From a virus: a stretch of DNA of 48,842 bases. Location: the IMG/VR virus record IMGVR_UViG_3300048672_000438, positions 1 through 48,842 of that record; one strand, written 5' to 3'. Below, one piece after another: positions 34,215-44,152 of the stretch. The position numbers and the translations under genes were made by a program. How positions within the stretch are numbered: the first letter of the stretch is position 1; each line of letters begins with the position of its first letter. The notes beneath the pieces were generated by a model, which did no database searches, was not told where the DNA came from, and saw only the letters and a program-made list of their open reading frames with translations.

Positions 34215-37200
34215 TTAATACAGAGTGTTCATAACAACAGGAGTAGTAGTCAACGCACCAGCATTATTAACTGTATTTGTACAACCATTCTTAATAGCAT
34301 TACCAACTACCGTAACGTTAGCTGCACCGGCACCTTGACGTAAAACAAGATTTGTACAACCATTTCCACCTGAAATATTGAATAAACGTGCTATACCATT
34401 GTTAGCAGAACCCGGAATATTAACCTCAATACCTGTAGGAATGCCCTCAGTATGAAAACCTGTCAATTCAACAAAGCCGCCAGTAATGGCTATGCCTGAG
34501 CCAGTCATAGCCGCACCAGTTTCAACATGAACATTTCTCATATTAACTAAGGTGCTTCCATAATTGATGAGAATGCCCACATTTACAGAGTTGCCGGGGG
34601 TGCATTCGACGTTTTGCAATCCAAGTAAAGCAGCACCACCATAGCCAGTTTCAAGAGTGATACAGCGCCTAGCTCCTGAGTATATTGCAACTCGCTCAAA
34701 TACGTCTACTTGCTGAATATTATTAGAGTAGACCATTGATATACCGGCATTAGCAGTTTGTGCCGCTAATGAGTATAGAGTAATATTATGTAGCCTAGAT
34801 GCAAAACATGCGTTATGCATATTAGGGTCACAAATAGTCATAAAGTTTTGGGTAGGGTCCCATGCAGTACACATTTTTAAAGTAGAAGCCCACATATTAT
34901 GACCTTCTACAGAAACACCCTGAGGAACTAACAAGGGAACGCTACCGCAAACTAAGGAGTTTCCGGCAGGATGAATAACCTTAGCACCAGCAGACCCACC
35001 ACCATCTATGGTAGGTGAATGAATGATAGATGCAAAGTTATAGGCAGCTTGAATAGCAGCATAGTCATCTGTAGCACTAGCATCTACACCAGCGTAATCA
35101 ACTTTAGCGCCAAATTGTTTGACGTTAACAAAGTTGCCAGCATCAGCTACAATTTGCCAACGATTAGCACCAGCATCAGTAAAGCTAGCTAAAGGTGTAG
35201 ATACCGTACCTACTGTGTAAGTAAAGCCTGCTCCTGCTCCTCCTAACTGAGCATTGCTAGCTGATAAAACGTCACCAACGATATAACCATTACCGCCTGT
35301 ATTTCTGAGTGTAACGCTGGTAACGATGCCACCGGCAACCGTAATGGATGCTTGTGCATTAGTGCCACTACCACCAGTCAAATCAACTGCTAAGTATGTA
35401 GCGTTGACGTAACCAGCGCCAGCATTCGTAATGGAGCCAGTCAGGATACGGCTATCTAAAAACCCGTTAGCAGTACGTCGTACAAATGTAGCTCCTCCAC
35501 CATCGCCAGCAGTAGCATACCCTAATGTTTTAATGACATTGACGTTGGTAAGATTTAAAGAAGCAGCAGTAGTTCTAGACTGAATAGTTAAAGCTGTAGG
35601 AGTTACCCAAGTTTGAGTAACAGGATTTAGCTGGCTAATAGACGTAGTGCCGGAGCCAGAGGGAATGCAGCCTGACAGCACTCCTGTAAATAGATTGCAA
35701 GAGGACGTAACTTGAGCAGCGGTGACAACACCGTTAAAGCCGCCAACACTAGTTACACCAGCAGTAGACGAAAATTGTATCCATGTTAAAGCGTCTGTGC
35801 CAACTGTAGTAACAGCGGTTTGCAAAGCCCAACTTGTACTAGCATTAATAGAACCAGCAGTGACCAGCGTATACGATCCGGCTTTCATTTCTGCTGCTTG
35901 GTCAAAATATGTAGCGCGAGTTAATACCCAAGGAGCCGCACCACTACCAGCAGCCGTAACCGTGTAAACACCGTTCTGGAATGCAGACGCTTGATTTTTA
36001 ACAAGTATGATATCGTTTAATGCTGCTACAGTTCCATCAACGGTTAACGTAGTATTAGAACCTGCTGTTAGTGTAGCTCCTACGCCTAACGCACCATTAG
36101 AGTACGTAGGCGTATTAGGAAGTACAGCAGCAGTAGCTAAGCGAGATTGCGATAAAATGTTTAAGCCTGTGGCGACGCTATCAACATAAGCCTTAGTTGC
36201 TGCGTCAGTTGGATTGACAGGAGTATTAAGCGCAGTAATGGATGTTGCACCACCAGAGATAGCAACACCAGCACTAAAAGTCTGAGCAGCAGAGAAGCTG
36301 TTAGCAGTATTGTTTAAAGGAATTGTGTTTCCGCTTGTGCCCACATTATAAGTACAAGATGTTCCAGCGTCGATTAAGTTGGCGCAACGGGCAATTGACA
36401 AATTAACATCAGGCAAAACCTTAACAATGTAGTTAATAGTCTTAGACGGTTGAACATTGGAAAATGGCACAGCCGAATAAATAATATTTAAAGTACCACC
36501 TGTTCCGCCACCACCGCTAGTAGCAGCAGGATTGGTAGGAGCAACAGAACATAGACCAGCAGTAACCAACACAGGAGCAGTAATAGCACCAGCAGATGTA
36601 GTGATATTAAACTGAGGCTGAGTAGTACAAGTGCCACCTGTTACGGTCAGTAATTGCGTACCAGCACTATAGCCAGAACCACCAGCCCCAACAGTAGCAC
36701 TAACAGCAATACCGCCAAACAATGCACTAGAGCCTGTAAACGTTGAGGCTGCTGTATAAGCAGGGTTGGTATTACCTGTAGGCACGGTTATAGCGCCAGC
36801 ACTAACAGTAGTTGCTGCTGTACCAGCTACATATGTACCGGCAGGAGTTACTGTGGTAACGATAGTACCAGCAGGAGTATATGGGGGAAGATTTGAAGCA
36901 AGTAACGTAGACGATTGTGAGCCACCACTACCAGATAATGAATTTGGATCAGTATAATAGGGAGGCGAAAGTTTTACAGACGCAGCACCGCCCATGTTAT
37001 TTCTACCGGGCAATACAACACCGCGCAAATCAGGAGCGTTAAAAGTAGTCAGCCCGTTTCCATTACCCCAAGGATAAAACGTAGCACTAGTGGTAACGGA
37101 CACGCTAGCGTTAGCTGTCAATGTAACAGTGCTAGCAGTTTTAGAAACAACTGTAGCGCCAGCAGGAATACACGCGGCTTCAACAGCAGTACCAACACTC

Positions 37201-37784
37201 AATTGGCTAGTATCGGCCACAGCCGTAATTGTAGAATTACCACTAACACAAGTGGCGCTTTGAGTAAGTGTAATGGCATTCAATAATTGAGTATAAGTAG
37301 CCCTGCTGAGTTCCTGACCGTAAGGGAACGCATAATTAGAAGGAGCTACTAAACCAGAAAAGGGAAGCACCGCACCAACTGCGTTGCCATCACCAACTGT
37401 AACAGCACCGCTACCACCTGCACCAGCAGAGTTAGTTACTTGATCCCATTGTTGATTACCAAGCCTGTCTTTAACAACCTGTCTGTAAGCACCATTACCT
37501 AAGATTAAAGCTCTACCAGCAGCATCTAATTGAACAGGGTTAGAATTAGGAATGGTCCCAGCGCTATCCTGCCAAGTCGTTTTCCTCGTATTGGTGCCGG
37601 GAATATAAAAATCTACCGTGCCTGACGTTAAAGGCTTGCCATTCTGATCCACAAACGTAGTCTTGGCAGGCGGTAAAATCGCCGCATTCTGAGCATAGGC
37701 AAAGTGAACCTGCGCAATAACAAGCAGGGACAAAACGAAAGTTTTAAAAATGGAATTAACAATAGTCATTGCGCTAGCTTTCAT
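34215..37784 (-). CDS. Tailspike/tail fibre with collar domain, beta-helix and Sec signal peptide
   Basis: 1189 residues from the ATG at 37784 (a TTG at 37802 is possible). It opens with a signal peptide (FVLSLLVIAQVHFAYAQNAA, cleavage after AYA). Then come a small N-terminal domain (PAKTTFVDQNGKPLTSGTV), a tail-collar-type domain (GAVLPFSGLVAP then FNAPDLRGVVLPGR) with an inserted stretch, and Gly/Thr-rich repeats including one shared with the gp4-like protein. From about 890 on there is a single-stranded right-handed beta-helix of pectate-lyase type (NVKQFGAKVDYAGVDASATDDYAA...). It should bind, and may cleave, a surface polysaccharide. A signal peptide on a virion fibre is very unusual. 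Confidence 0.82.
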   Translation of the reverse strand: MKASAMTIVNSIFKTFVLSLLVIAQVHFAYAQNAAILPPAKTTFVDQNGKPLTSGTVDFYIPGTNTRKTTWQDSAGTIPNSNPVQLDAAGRALILGNGAYRQVVKDRLGNQQWDQVTNSAGAGGSGAVTVGDGNAVGAVLPFSGLVAPSNYAFPYGQELSRATYTQLLNAITLTQSATCVSGNSTITAVADTSQLSVGTAVEAACIPAGATVVSKTASTVTLTANASVSVTTSATFYPWGNGNGLTTFNAPDLRGVVLPGRNNMGGAASVKLSPPYYTDPNSLSGSGGSQSSTLLASNLPPYTPAGTIVTTVTPAGTYVAGTAATTVSAGAITVPTGNTNPAYTAASTFTGSSALFGGIAVSATVGAGGSGYSAGTQLLTVTGGTCTTQPQFNITTSAGAITAPVLVTAGLCSVAPTNPAATSGGGGTGGTLNIIYSAVPFSNVQPSKTINYIVKVLPDVNLSIARCANLIDAGTSCTYNVGTSGNTIPLNNTANSFSAAQTFSAGVAISGGATSITALNTPVNPTDAATKAYVDSVATGLNILSQSRLATAAVLPNTPTYSNGALGVGATLTAGSNTTLTVDGTVAALNDIILVKNQASAFQNGVYTVTAAGSGAAPWVLTRATYFDQAAEMKAGSYTLVTAGSINASTSWALQTAVTTVGTDALTWIQFSSTAGVTSVGGFNGVVTAAQVTSSCNLFTGVLSGCIPSGSGTTSISQLNPVTQTWVTPTALTIQSRTTAASLNLTNVNVIKTLGYATAGDGGGATFVRRTANGFLDSRILTGSITNAGAGYVNATYLAVDLTGGSGTNAQASITVAGGIVTSVTLRNTGGNGYIVGDVLSASNAQLGGAGAGFTYTVGTVSTPLASFTDAGANRWQIVADAGNFVNVKQFGAKVDYAGVDASATDDYAAIQAAYNFASIIHSPTIDGGGSAGAKVIHPAGNSLVCGSVPLLVPQGVSVEGHNMWASTLKMCTAWDPTQNFMTICDPNMHNACFASRLHNITLYSLAAQTANAGISMVYSNNIQQVDVFERVAIYSGARRCITLETGYGGAALLGLQNVECTPGNSVNVGILINYGSTLVNMRNVHVETGAAMTGSGIAITGGFVELTGFHTEGIPTGIEVNIPGSANNGIARLFNISGGNGCTNLVLRQGAGAANVTVVGNAIKNGCTNTVNNAGALTTTPVVMNTLY

Positions 37785-37884
37785 AATTTTTAAATGTCGC
37801 AACTACGTATGGATGCCTACACTACTTATCGTCATCGCATATTTTAAATGGTCTGTCATTGATCCTGTAATTTTGCAAGCTCGT

Positions 37885-39852
37885 TTATGGCGATACAATT
37901 CTAGACAGCGCATTTGCCCCGCGAGTAACAAGGCTAGGCTTAGGTCCCGGTATCTGACGTTCCAACGCCGCGATTAAAGCATCACGGCTAGGCCCTTCAG
38001 TTGGTAAAGCATACTGCGCATAACGAGCATTATGCTCGCGTGCTAATTTCATGCGAATAGCATCTTTAGCCATTGCTCCACCTTTAGCAGCAGCTAACAG
38101 GCCAGAACCAACACCGGGCATACCTCCCATAAAGAAGTTACCAGCCTCTACAGCCGCAACGGCAGGGGCCGATTGCATCACTTCAGTTTTAGTAGGTAAA
38201 GCAAATTGCGATTTGGAAGCAGTACGCATAGCGGTTTGGCTACCCTCCACAATCTTATTGTGGGTATTAGCTATCGTTCGTTCCTCTTGAAGCGTCTTAA
38301 TTAACTTAGCTGCTTCTTCCTTGCCAAATAAAACTGCTAACTTTTCTTGGTTAAAATCCGACCGTGAAAAGCTTTCGCCAGCTAAAGCAGGATTACGTGC
38401 TGTACCAATTTCGGTAGCAATCCTAGCGCGTGCTCCTTCTCTAGCAGCTTGCTTTTCATGATCAGTTAAACCGTCAAACCATTTCTTAGTAAATGAAGGA
38501 TCATTCTCCATTTTCTTAGAGCTAGAAAACACACCGTCATAGCCTTCTTTAAAGCTATCAGAAATGTGCATTTCATCGCGATACTTACTAAGAGCAGGTT
38601 TGTATTTGCCACCTGATGCAGCATCAATGTCAGCAACTAAATTATTGCGTACATTCATTAAAGACTTACCTAGCTCTTTATCAGCAGCAGTAGAGCTACG
38701 CAGTAAGCTTTCTGCTGTAGTACGCAAGCCAGATTGAAACTTGTGCAAATCTTCTGCACTAGTCCGCATTTCATCTTTGTTGCCAAGATAGGCTTTAACT
38801 TGAGCAAGCTCTTTCTTTACAGCCGCAAGAGGCAATCCACTTTCGCTAGTAACAACATTCATAACACCGGGCTTTAAAACTTTATCAATCTCAGCCATAG
38901 TGTTAGTAACGTCTACCGGCTTTGCACCAGCAATAGCAGGTTGAATTGCTTCAGTACCGACCTTCTTAGCGGAGTTAGATAATTCTAACACTTTGGCAGC
39001 CAAATCAGGCGACACACCACCAGATGTATCATATGCATCAATTACAGCATTCTTGCTACCTGCCATACGATTAGCAGAAGTCTTAGCCAGATAGTCAATT
39101 TGCGGACCATCACTAGCAAACAAATGCTGAGTGTCTTGTAATACACGAGGGGATAAATCAGCAGGACCAAGACGCGGATTAGCCTTCATCGCCGCGACAA
39201 CTTGCGGCAAATTCTCAGGGCCAATATTTTCTACAAGAGTAGATAGAGCTTTATTTTTACTATAAGTAGATGCTTTATTTAAAACTGGCAAACCACCAGC
39301 TACTTTATTTACAGCATTAACGCCGACACTTCCCGCACTACCTACCCCCGGAACAGGAGTAATCAACCCTGCTAAAGCACCAGCACGTTCACCAATATTT
39401 TTGCTACCAGTAATATCGGCAACAGGAGTTGCTACACCACCTTCAATCAAACCAGTAACAGGCGAAAATACTGTACCCAATGCACCCATTGCAACTTTGC
39501 CCACACCACTAGCAGGTTTGTTAGACGTTAGATCATTTAGCCCTTCAGATACGGTAGCACGTCCTGAATTAAAGTTTTCAGCAATGCTATCAGCAATATT
39601 GGTTGTGGGCAAAGAACGGCGCGGGTTAGTCTTGTCACCCTTACCAAAGTCAGACTTAAATCTGTCCTCAGGATTACCTAAGTTATAGCCATTATTTAAA
39701 ACTTTTTTAGCAGCTTCAGGCTTGATATCTTTTGGCTTACTGTCAAAATCAGCCAATATGCTTTCAATGTCCAAACCACCGCTTTTAGCAGCAGGTTTAG
39801 ATTTGCCCTCAAAGTCAGCTAGAATGTCATCAAGATTTAAGCCAGCCATCAT
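37885..39852 (-). CDS. Large ejection/internal virion protein
   Basis: 655 residues. The N-terminus has a tandem repeat (NLDDILADFEGKSKP and DIESILADFDSKPKD), then Gly/Ala-rich membrane-active segments (MGALGTVFSPVTGLIEGG), then long helices. Place (after two related genes, before the tailspike on the transcript) and length match the P22 gp16-type ejection protein, which enters the host with the DNA. No lytic transglycosylase motif is seen. Confidence 0.62.
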   Translation of the reverse strand: MMAGLNLDDILADFEGKSKPAAKSGGLDIESILADFDSKPKDIKPEAAKKVLNNGYNLGNPEDRFKSDFGKGDKTNPRRSLPTTNIADSIAENFNSGRATVSEGLNDLTSNKPASGVGKVAMGALGTVFSPVTGLIEGGVATPVADITGSKNIGERAGALAGLITPVPGVGSAGSVGVNAVNKVAGGLPVLNKASTYSKNKALSTLVENIGPENLPQVVAAMKANPRLGPADLSPRVLQDTQHLFASDGPQIDYLAKTSANRMAGSKNAVIDAYDTSGGVSPDLAAKVLELSNSAKKVGTEAIQPAIAGAKPVDVTNTMAEIDKVLKPGVMNVVTSESGLPLAAVKKELAQVKAYLGNKDEMRTSAEDLHKFQSGLRTTAESLLRSSTAADKELGKSLMNVRNNLVADIDAASGGKYKPALSKYRDEMHISDSFKEGYDGVFSSSKKMENDPSFTKKWFDGLTDHEKQAAREGARARIATEIGTARNPALAGESFSRSDFNQEKLAVLFGKEEAAKLIKTLQEERTIANTHNKIVEGSQTAMRTASKSQFALPTKTEVMQSAPAVAAVEAGNFFMGGMPGVGSGLLAAAKGGAMAKDAIRMKLAREHNARYAQYALPTEGPSRDALIAALERQIPGPKPSLVTRGANALSRIVSP

Positions 39853-41222
39853 TCACCATCATAAAGCTTAGCGTCTCTTGCTAATTGAAGCGTTTCAAAG
39901 AATTTAACCGCACGCTTTTTAGCAGTACCATCGCCGTTTTTATATTCGCTCTTCATTTTAGCAACTAACTTTTCCCGCTCTTTGTCATCCATAAGATCAA
40001 GCGTTAAAGCTTTTTCATCTACAGATTGTGGGAAGTTACCAGTATGCTTAATGTAATCATCAAATTTCTGACCTTTAAATGCTTGCGGTTTTAAAATTTG
40101 AACACGATCCAACGCAATAGCATCACGGGTTAAAGCTTGAAGTGCCGGAAGTATCTGCTTTTTAGGGTTAGGGCTTCCAGCTTCAGCCAAGGTTTGAGCA
40201 GCATCAGAACGTTGCGCAATTGGACTACCTCCAACATACTGAGCTAGTTTCTTCTCCAACTCTTGACGCATTACGGTAGGATCGTTTTCAGCCTTGGTAT
40301 CGACAATGCCCCAAGCCTTAGCCGCTGCTACCAAGTCATTAAACTGAGCAGTACCGGGGCCAGTTGCTAAAGCTGGCGTCATAAGTTTTAAAGCCTGAAT
40401 AGCTGGCTTAATTGATTGTGCTCTAGTAGAAGAATTTAATTGATCCTTAGTATAAGCTTGCTTACCTTCTTCAAATAAAGGTGCTGTTCCAGTTGCAGCG
40501 CCAGTTGGTACAGGAAACCTATTTTCAAATGTAGTAGGTTCCATATCAGTTCTACGGATCGTAGGCCCTGTAGGACCGCTGACCCTTTCAACAGGCAGCG
40601 ATTTAGGCACCATAGGAGCCGTAGCGGGAGCCGCTGAGGGGCGTTCCACAGGAAGCGGGGTAGGTACTGCCGCTGTGCCGGGAGCCAATTGGGGAGGCTG
40701 CGCGCCAAGCAACTGCGGCTGTCCTGAGGGACCGACCACCTGAGCCGTTGGAGGAGCTTGCTGCTGCACGGGCAAGCCTACAGGACGTTGACCAAATCCC
40801 GGCTTAACGCTCGTTACGGTTGGAGTTACAGTCTGTCCATTGGCACTTTGACCGGGCACACCTAAATGATAGTTAAGCTGCTCTTGTAATGTTGCAGCAG
40901 CAGTAACAAACTCATTAAAGAATGATTTGGCATTAGGAGCTTTTTGAAGCCTGTCCATATAGACTTGCTTTTGAGCTTCAGGTACCAACCCTTGTTTAAC
41001 AGCATTATCGGCAACAGCAGCGTATTCCTCCTTAGTCGCATCAGGACCAAGGCTAGTCATTGCGCGTGTCATAAATTGCAAAGCAGTATTGGCATTAGCC
41101 ATTTTGCCAGCGTCAATACTTTGCTTCTGCTGCTCTAATGCACCAACCTTTGCAGCAGTATCTAAAGGCGATACAGGCAACGGTTGACGATAGCTAGAGG
41201 TATCAGCTTCTAAGCCAGCCAT
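39849..41222 (-). CDS. Ejection-type virion protein, 457 aa
   Basis: Helical start, a 130-residue Pro/Gln/Val-rich low-complexity middle (PVQQQAPPTAQVVGPSGQPQ), then a helical C-terminal half. It stands between the gp7-like and gp16-like proteins, the place of P22 gp20. Assignment by position only. Confidence 0.55.
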   Translation of the reverse strand: MAGLEADTSSYRQPLPVSPLDTAAKVGALEQQKQSIDAGKMANANTALQFMTRAMTSLGPDATKEEYAAVADNAVKQGLVPEAQKQVYMDRLQKAPNAKSFFNEFVTAAATLQEQLNYHLGVPGQSANGQTVTPTVTSVKPGFGQRPVGLPVQQQAPPTAQVVGPSGQPQLLGAQPPQLAPGTAAVPTPLPVERPSAAPATAPMVPKSLPVERVSGPTGPTIRRTDMEPTTFENRFPVPTGAATGTAPLFEEGKQAYTKDQLNSSTRAQSIKPAIQALKLMTPALATGPGTAQFNDLVAAAKAWGIVDTKAENDPTVMRQELEKKLAQYVGGSPIAQRSDAAQTLAEAGSPNPKKQILPALQALTRDAIALDRVQILKPQAFKGQKFDDYIKHTGNFPQSVDEKALTLDLMDDKEREKLVAKMKSEYKNGDGTAKKRAVKFFETLQLARDAKLYDGE

Positions 41223-41233
41223 AATTTTAAACC

Positions 41234-41941
41234 TTAACTAAACGGGGTAGGCCCACTAGGACCACCTAAAGTAATTCCACCACCGCCACCGCCGCTACCA
41301 TACAAGCCTTTATACATAGCATATCCGCCAAGATTATTACTTAAGTTAGCGATGCTAGAACCTGTGGCATTTGCAGCAGCGGCTTGTGCATTAGCGCCAC
41401 CTGTTAAAGCTGTACCAGCGTTATAAGCAGCCTTTTCGCCTAACACACCAGTTTGAGCAGCAGAATTTTGACCAACATCAACCAAGCTCTTTAATCGACT
41501 AAAAGCATTAGTTTGATTGGTATTTTGCATTTGGAAATTGTTCATCCACTCTTGGCTGTTTAGACCCTTAGCGAATGTAGCAGCACCTTTTAAAGCAGCG
41601 CCAGAGCTACCCAAACCTCTAGCAGCAGCCGAATTGGTTACAGCCCTATTGCCTTGCTTCTCCAAAAATTTGTAATAATCGCTGTTAAGAAAATCATCTG
41701 GGTTAACGCTAATGGGAGTAGTCAATTCAGAAAGGCGGGAAGTTAGCCTTCCTCCCGCATCTTCGCCCATAGCGCGATAAGGAGACAAATCTTCGCGAGT
41801 TTGCGCATACTGCTGTTGCTGCATTTGTGCAACGCGCTCAGCATTCTTACCCTGTACTTCAGCACCTTTATTAGCGCCATAGATTTGAGCACCAGCGCCG
41901 ATAACTGCTGATCCAATAACCGCTGTTGCTACCCATGCCAT
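41234..41941 (-). CDS. gp7-like DNA-transfer/ejection protein, 235 aa
   Basis: Begins with a Gly/Ala membrane-active segment (AVIGSAVIGAGAQIYGANKG), followed by KNAERVAQMQQQQYAQTREDLSPYRAMGEDAGGRL, which I know from P22 gp7-like pilot proteins, then Asn/Ala/Gly-rich helices and a six-Gly tail. It should line the ejection path across the cell envelope. The stop lies 11 bp before the next gene. Confidence 0.65.
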   Translation of the reverse strand: MAWVATAVIGSAVIGAGAQIYGANKGAEVQGKNAERVAQMQQQQYAQTREDLSPYRAMGEDAGGRLTSRLSELTTPISVNPDDFLNSDYYKFLEKQGNRAVTNSAAARGLGSSGAALKGAATFAKGLNSQEWMNNFQMQNTNQTNAFSRLKSLVDVGQNSAAQTGVLGEKAAYNAGTALTGGANAQAAAANATGSSIANLSNNLGGYAMYKGLYGSGGGGGGITLGGPSGPTPFS

Positions 41942-42384
41942 TAGTCAAATCCTAATGCTAATTGATTAGCGTTACAAAACTCTAACCATTCTTCTTCAGA
42001 CTTAGCAATAAACGTCTTTTCGATAATGCCCACATCAGTTTCATCGGTGCCGTGTATCGTTGTCCAAATACAATCAGTTATAGTGTAGGCAATACGTTTA
42101 GTACCAGCAGGAGAAACTACGGTATAAGGAGCCTCAATCTCTTGAACCGTGTCACCCATCAATACCTGAATTTTTCCTTTAGACAAAATATTTAAATTTG
42201 TAAACTTGTGAATTTCGCCAGTCAGGATAATTCCAGCCGGTATATGAAGCTCTCTAGCGTAAACACCCTTAGAAAAATGATGTACAACTTTCAATTCAAC
42301 TTGGGGCTGCTCTTTTAAGAATGCTTCAGCTAGTAAAACTTTTTCTCTAGCAGTAATGGTTTTAGTAATATTGTGGATGTCCAT
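41941..42384 (-). CDS. Cupin-type protein in the virion module
   Basis: 147 residues. ELHIPAGIILTGEIHKF, SKGKIQVLMGD and YTVVSPAGTKRIAYTITD form the double-strand pattern of a cupin barrel, with a Glu-x-His near the first motif. Some podophages carry such a gene between the tail-hub and ejection genes; no enzyme activity is known for them. It overlaps its neighbours by 1 bp on both sides. Confidence 0.6.
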   Translation of the reverse strand: MDIHNITKTITAREKVLLAEAFLKEQPQVELKVVHHFSKGVYARELHIPAGIILTGEIHKFTNLNILSKGKIQVLMGDTVQEIEAPYTVVSPAGTKRIAYTITDCIWTTIHGTDETDVGIIEKTFIAKSEEEWLEFCNANQLALGFD

Positions 42385-42695
42385 TAATCACCCCAAAATT
42401 GAACAGTAGCGGCACCAGTCCAAGCAACAGTATCGCTAATTCTAACTGGTATAATGCGCTGACCGTTTAAGTTAACCGTAATGTCACCCCTAGTAAGATC
42501 AATGGTAGCGGCTCCTGTTATAATGACCTTACCATTAGAATTGGCAGTAAAGGGAGAAGGTAACGTAACAGCAGCTACAGCAGGAGCAGGCTGCACTAAC
42601 TGTTGAAAGAAACTATTCCAAGGTGGAATTAAAAACGCCATTCCCCCTCTAACAGCAGCTAACGCAGCTTGCATATTTGGTACTGGTAATGTCAT
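42384..42695 (-). CDS. Small virion-module protein, 103 aa
   Basis: FLIPPWNSFFQQLVQPAPAVAAV opens the protein, then a beta-rich body (GKVIITGAATIDLTRGDITVNLNGQRIIPV) ending at FWGD. Its place between gp10-like and cupin genes suggests a tail or decoration part. I do not recognise a family. Confidence 0.58.
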   Translation of the reverse strand: MTLPVPNMQAALAAVRGGMAFLIPPWNSFFQQLVQPAPAVAAVTLPSPFTANSNGKVIITGAATIDLTRGDITVNLNGQRIIPVRISDTVAWTGAATVQFWGD

Positions 42696-44152
42696 CGCAA
42701 CGCCTTAACTGGTGGAGCAATGAAGCCACCGTTAAGCGCAGTAATCATATCAGCAGACCATTGAAGTTTAAAAACTCTATCCCTTGCTTGGCCTAGCTTA
42801 TTCCAAGATGGTACAGCAGAATAATCACCAGTCTTACCTAGCGATTGCTCCACAGGATTACCGTAAGTCTTACCCTTATCATCAGACCAGCTAAGAAACA
42901 CTTTAGGCTCAGCTTCTTGATCTGTAATAGTTCCTACTTCCATATCAGCTTGGAAGTTACCGTAAGACGTTTTCACGCCATTGGAGAAGTGAGGAAACGT
43001 CCTAATTCTGACAATTGGGTTGCCTTCATCATTAGAAACATCTAACGATAAGCGTAAAAGCTTTCCATTCTCCCAATCACCAACAAGAATAACACCATAG
43101 GCAAACATGCAGCAGTTAGCACGGGGCCTAAGCAGGTTTCCGTTTTCATCACACCAATTCCATTCATTCCACTGCTTAGTTTTTAAATCGTACATCCAGC
43201 CTTTATTAGCTGTGGGAAAAACTAAACAGTAAAATGCATGGTCGCCAATCTGAAAACAAAAACCAATGGCATCCTCTAATGTCAGATAGCTTTTAAATTC
43301 TTTAACCGTTCTAGGAGTAGAAATTTCACTTACATCATAACCTTGACCTTGAACAACAATTCCGTTGCCCTGTTTATCCTGCATGATGAAAAAAACTAAA
43401 ACGTCAATGGTTGCAATCGAGTACTGAGCAGCGCAACCATGATCAATGTAGGCACCTTGCTGTTGCTGGAAATAGAAGTCAGCGGCACCAGTACCAATCC
43501 AGACTTCAGACGTTAAGTTACCAATAAGCCAAAGCTCACGATGTACTACAGCAATGCCCACAATAGGATCGTTGAAGCCAGCTTTGGCAGCAATGTCTAA
43601 TGGATCAAACGCGCCAACTGTGCTGAGTAAGGCAAAATCAACGTTAGAGCCTGTAATATAAAACTGATTAGTAGCAGGGCGATTAAAAATATAAAATGTA
43701 TCTAACAGCGCAACATAGTCAGCCCCATAGAAATTAGGGTCTGTAATCTGAGCAAATGCGTTAGTGTTGATATCGACAACGTAACCATTAACGCCGTCTA
43801 CCAAGACAACTGTTAAACCATTGTCAGAAAATTTAACTTGGCTAAGCCTGTCAGCAATGACGCCAATCAATACTACAGTTTGATTGTTCAAAACGTAGTA
43901 AAGGTTAGGGCCTACCACGCAATAAGCAGTCCCGATACTAGTACGATACATACCCCGGCTAGACCTAACAAAATTAGGATCAACGTATAATACCGTTCCG
44001 GGGGTAGGATAATAGGTAACTTGTGTGGGGGCCTGAGTATCGCCCTCATTAATTTCAGCATAGAGGTTTACACACTCTTGGCCTGATGCAATAATGCTCC
44101 TGCCAGAGTAGGGGGTACTAATTAAAGGTATCCGCTCTAAGCCTGCTGGCAT
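42692..44152 (-). CDS. P22 gp10-like packaged-DNA stabilisation protein
   Basis: 486 residues. RIPLISTPYSGRSIIASGQECVNLYAE...  followed by YYPTPGTVLYVD is the N-terminal signature of the P22 gp10 family (head-to-tail plug that closes the portal and holds DNA in). The body is a beta-propeller-like repeat of YxV/xGWMYDLKTxQWNEW strands. It follows the gp4-like gene by 1-bp overlap, as in P22. Confidence 0.8.
   Translation of the reverse strand: MPAGLERIPLISTPYSGRSIIASGQECVNLYAEINEGDTQAPTQVTYYPTPGTVLYVDPNFVRSSRGMYRTSIGTAYCVVGPNLYYVLNNQTVVLIGVIADRLSQVKFSDNGLTVVLVDGVNGYVVDINTNAFAQITDPNFYGADYVALLDTFYIFNRPATNQFYITGSNVDFALLSTVGAFDPLDIAAKAGFNDPIVGIAVVHRELWLIGNLTSEVWIGTGAADFYFQQQQGAYIDHGCAAQYSIATIDVLVFFIMQDKQGNGIVVQGQGYDVSEISTPRTVKEFKSYLTLEDAIGFCFQIGDHAFYCLVFPTANKGWMYDLKTKQWNEWNWCDENGNLLRPRANCCMFAYGVILVGDWENGKLLRLSLDVSNDEGNPIVRIRTFPHFSNGVKTSYGNFQADMEVGTITDQEAEPKVFLSWSDDKGKTYGNPVEQSLGKTGDYSAVPSWNKLGQARDRVFKLQWSADMITALNGGFIAPPVKALR

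Noticed and set aside
35722-36957. Plus-strand ORFs opposite the tailspike gene
   Set aside because: They mirror the Thr/Ala/Gly-rich repeats of the spike and have no start signals.
37785-37884. TTG start at 37802 for the tailspike and a plus-strand ORF across the gap
   Set aside because: The ATG at 37784 gives a standard signal peptide; the plus-strand ORF mirrors minus-strand genes and lacks a promoter.
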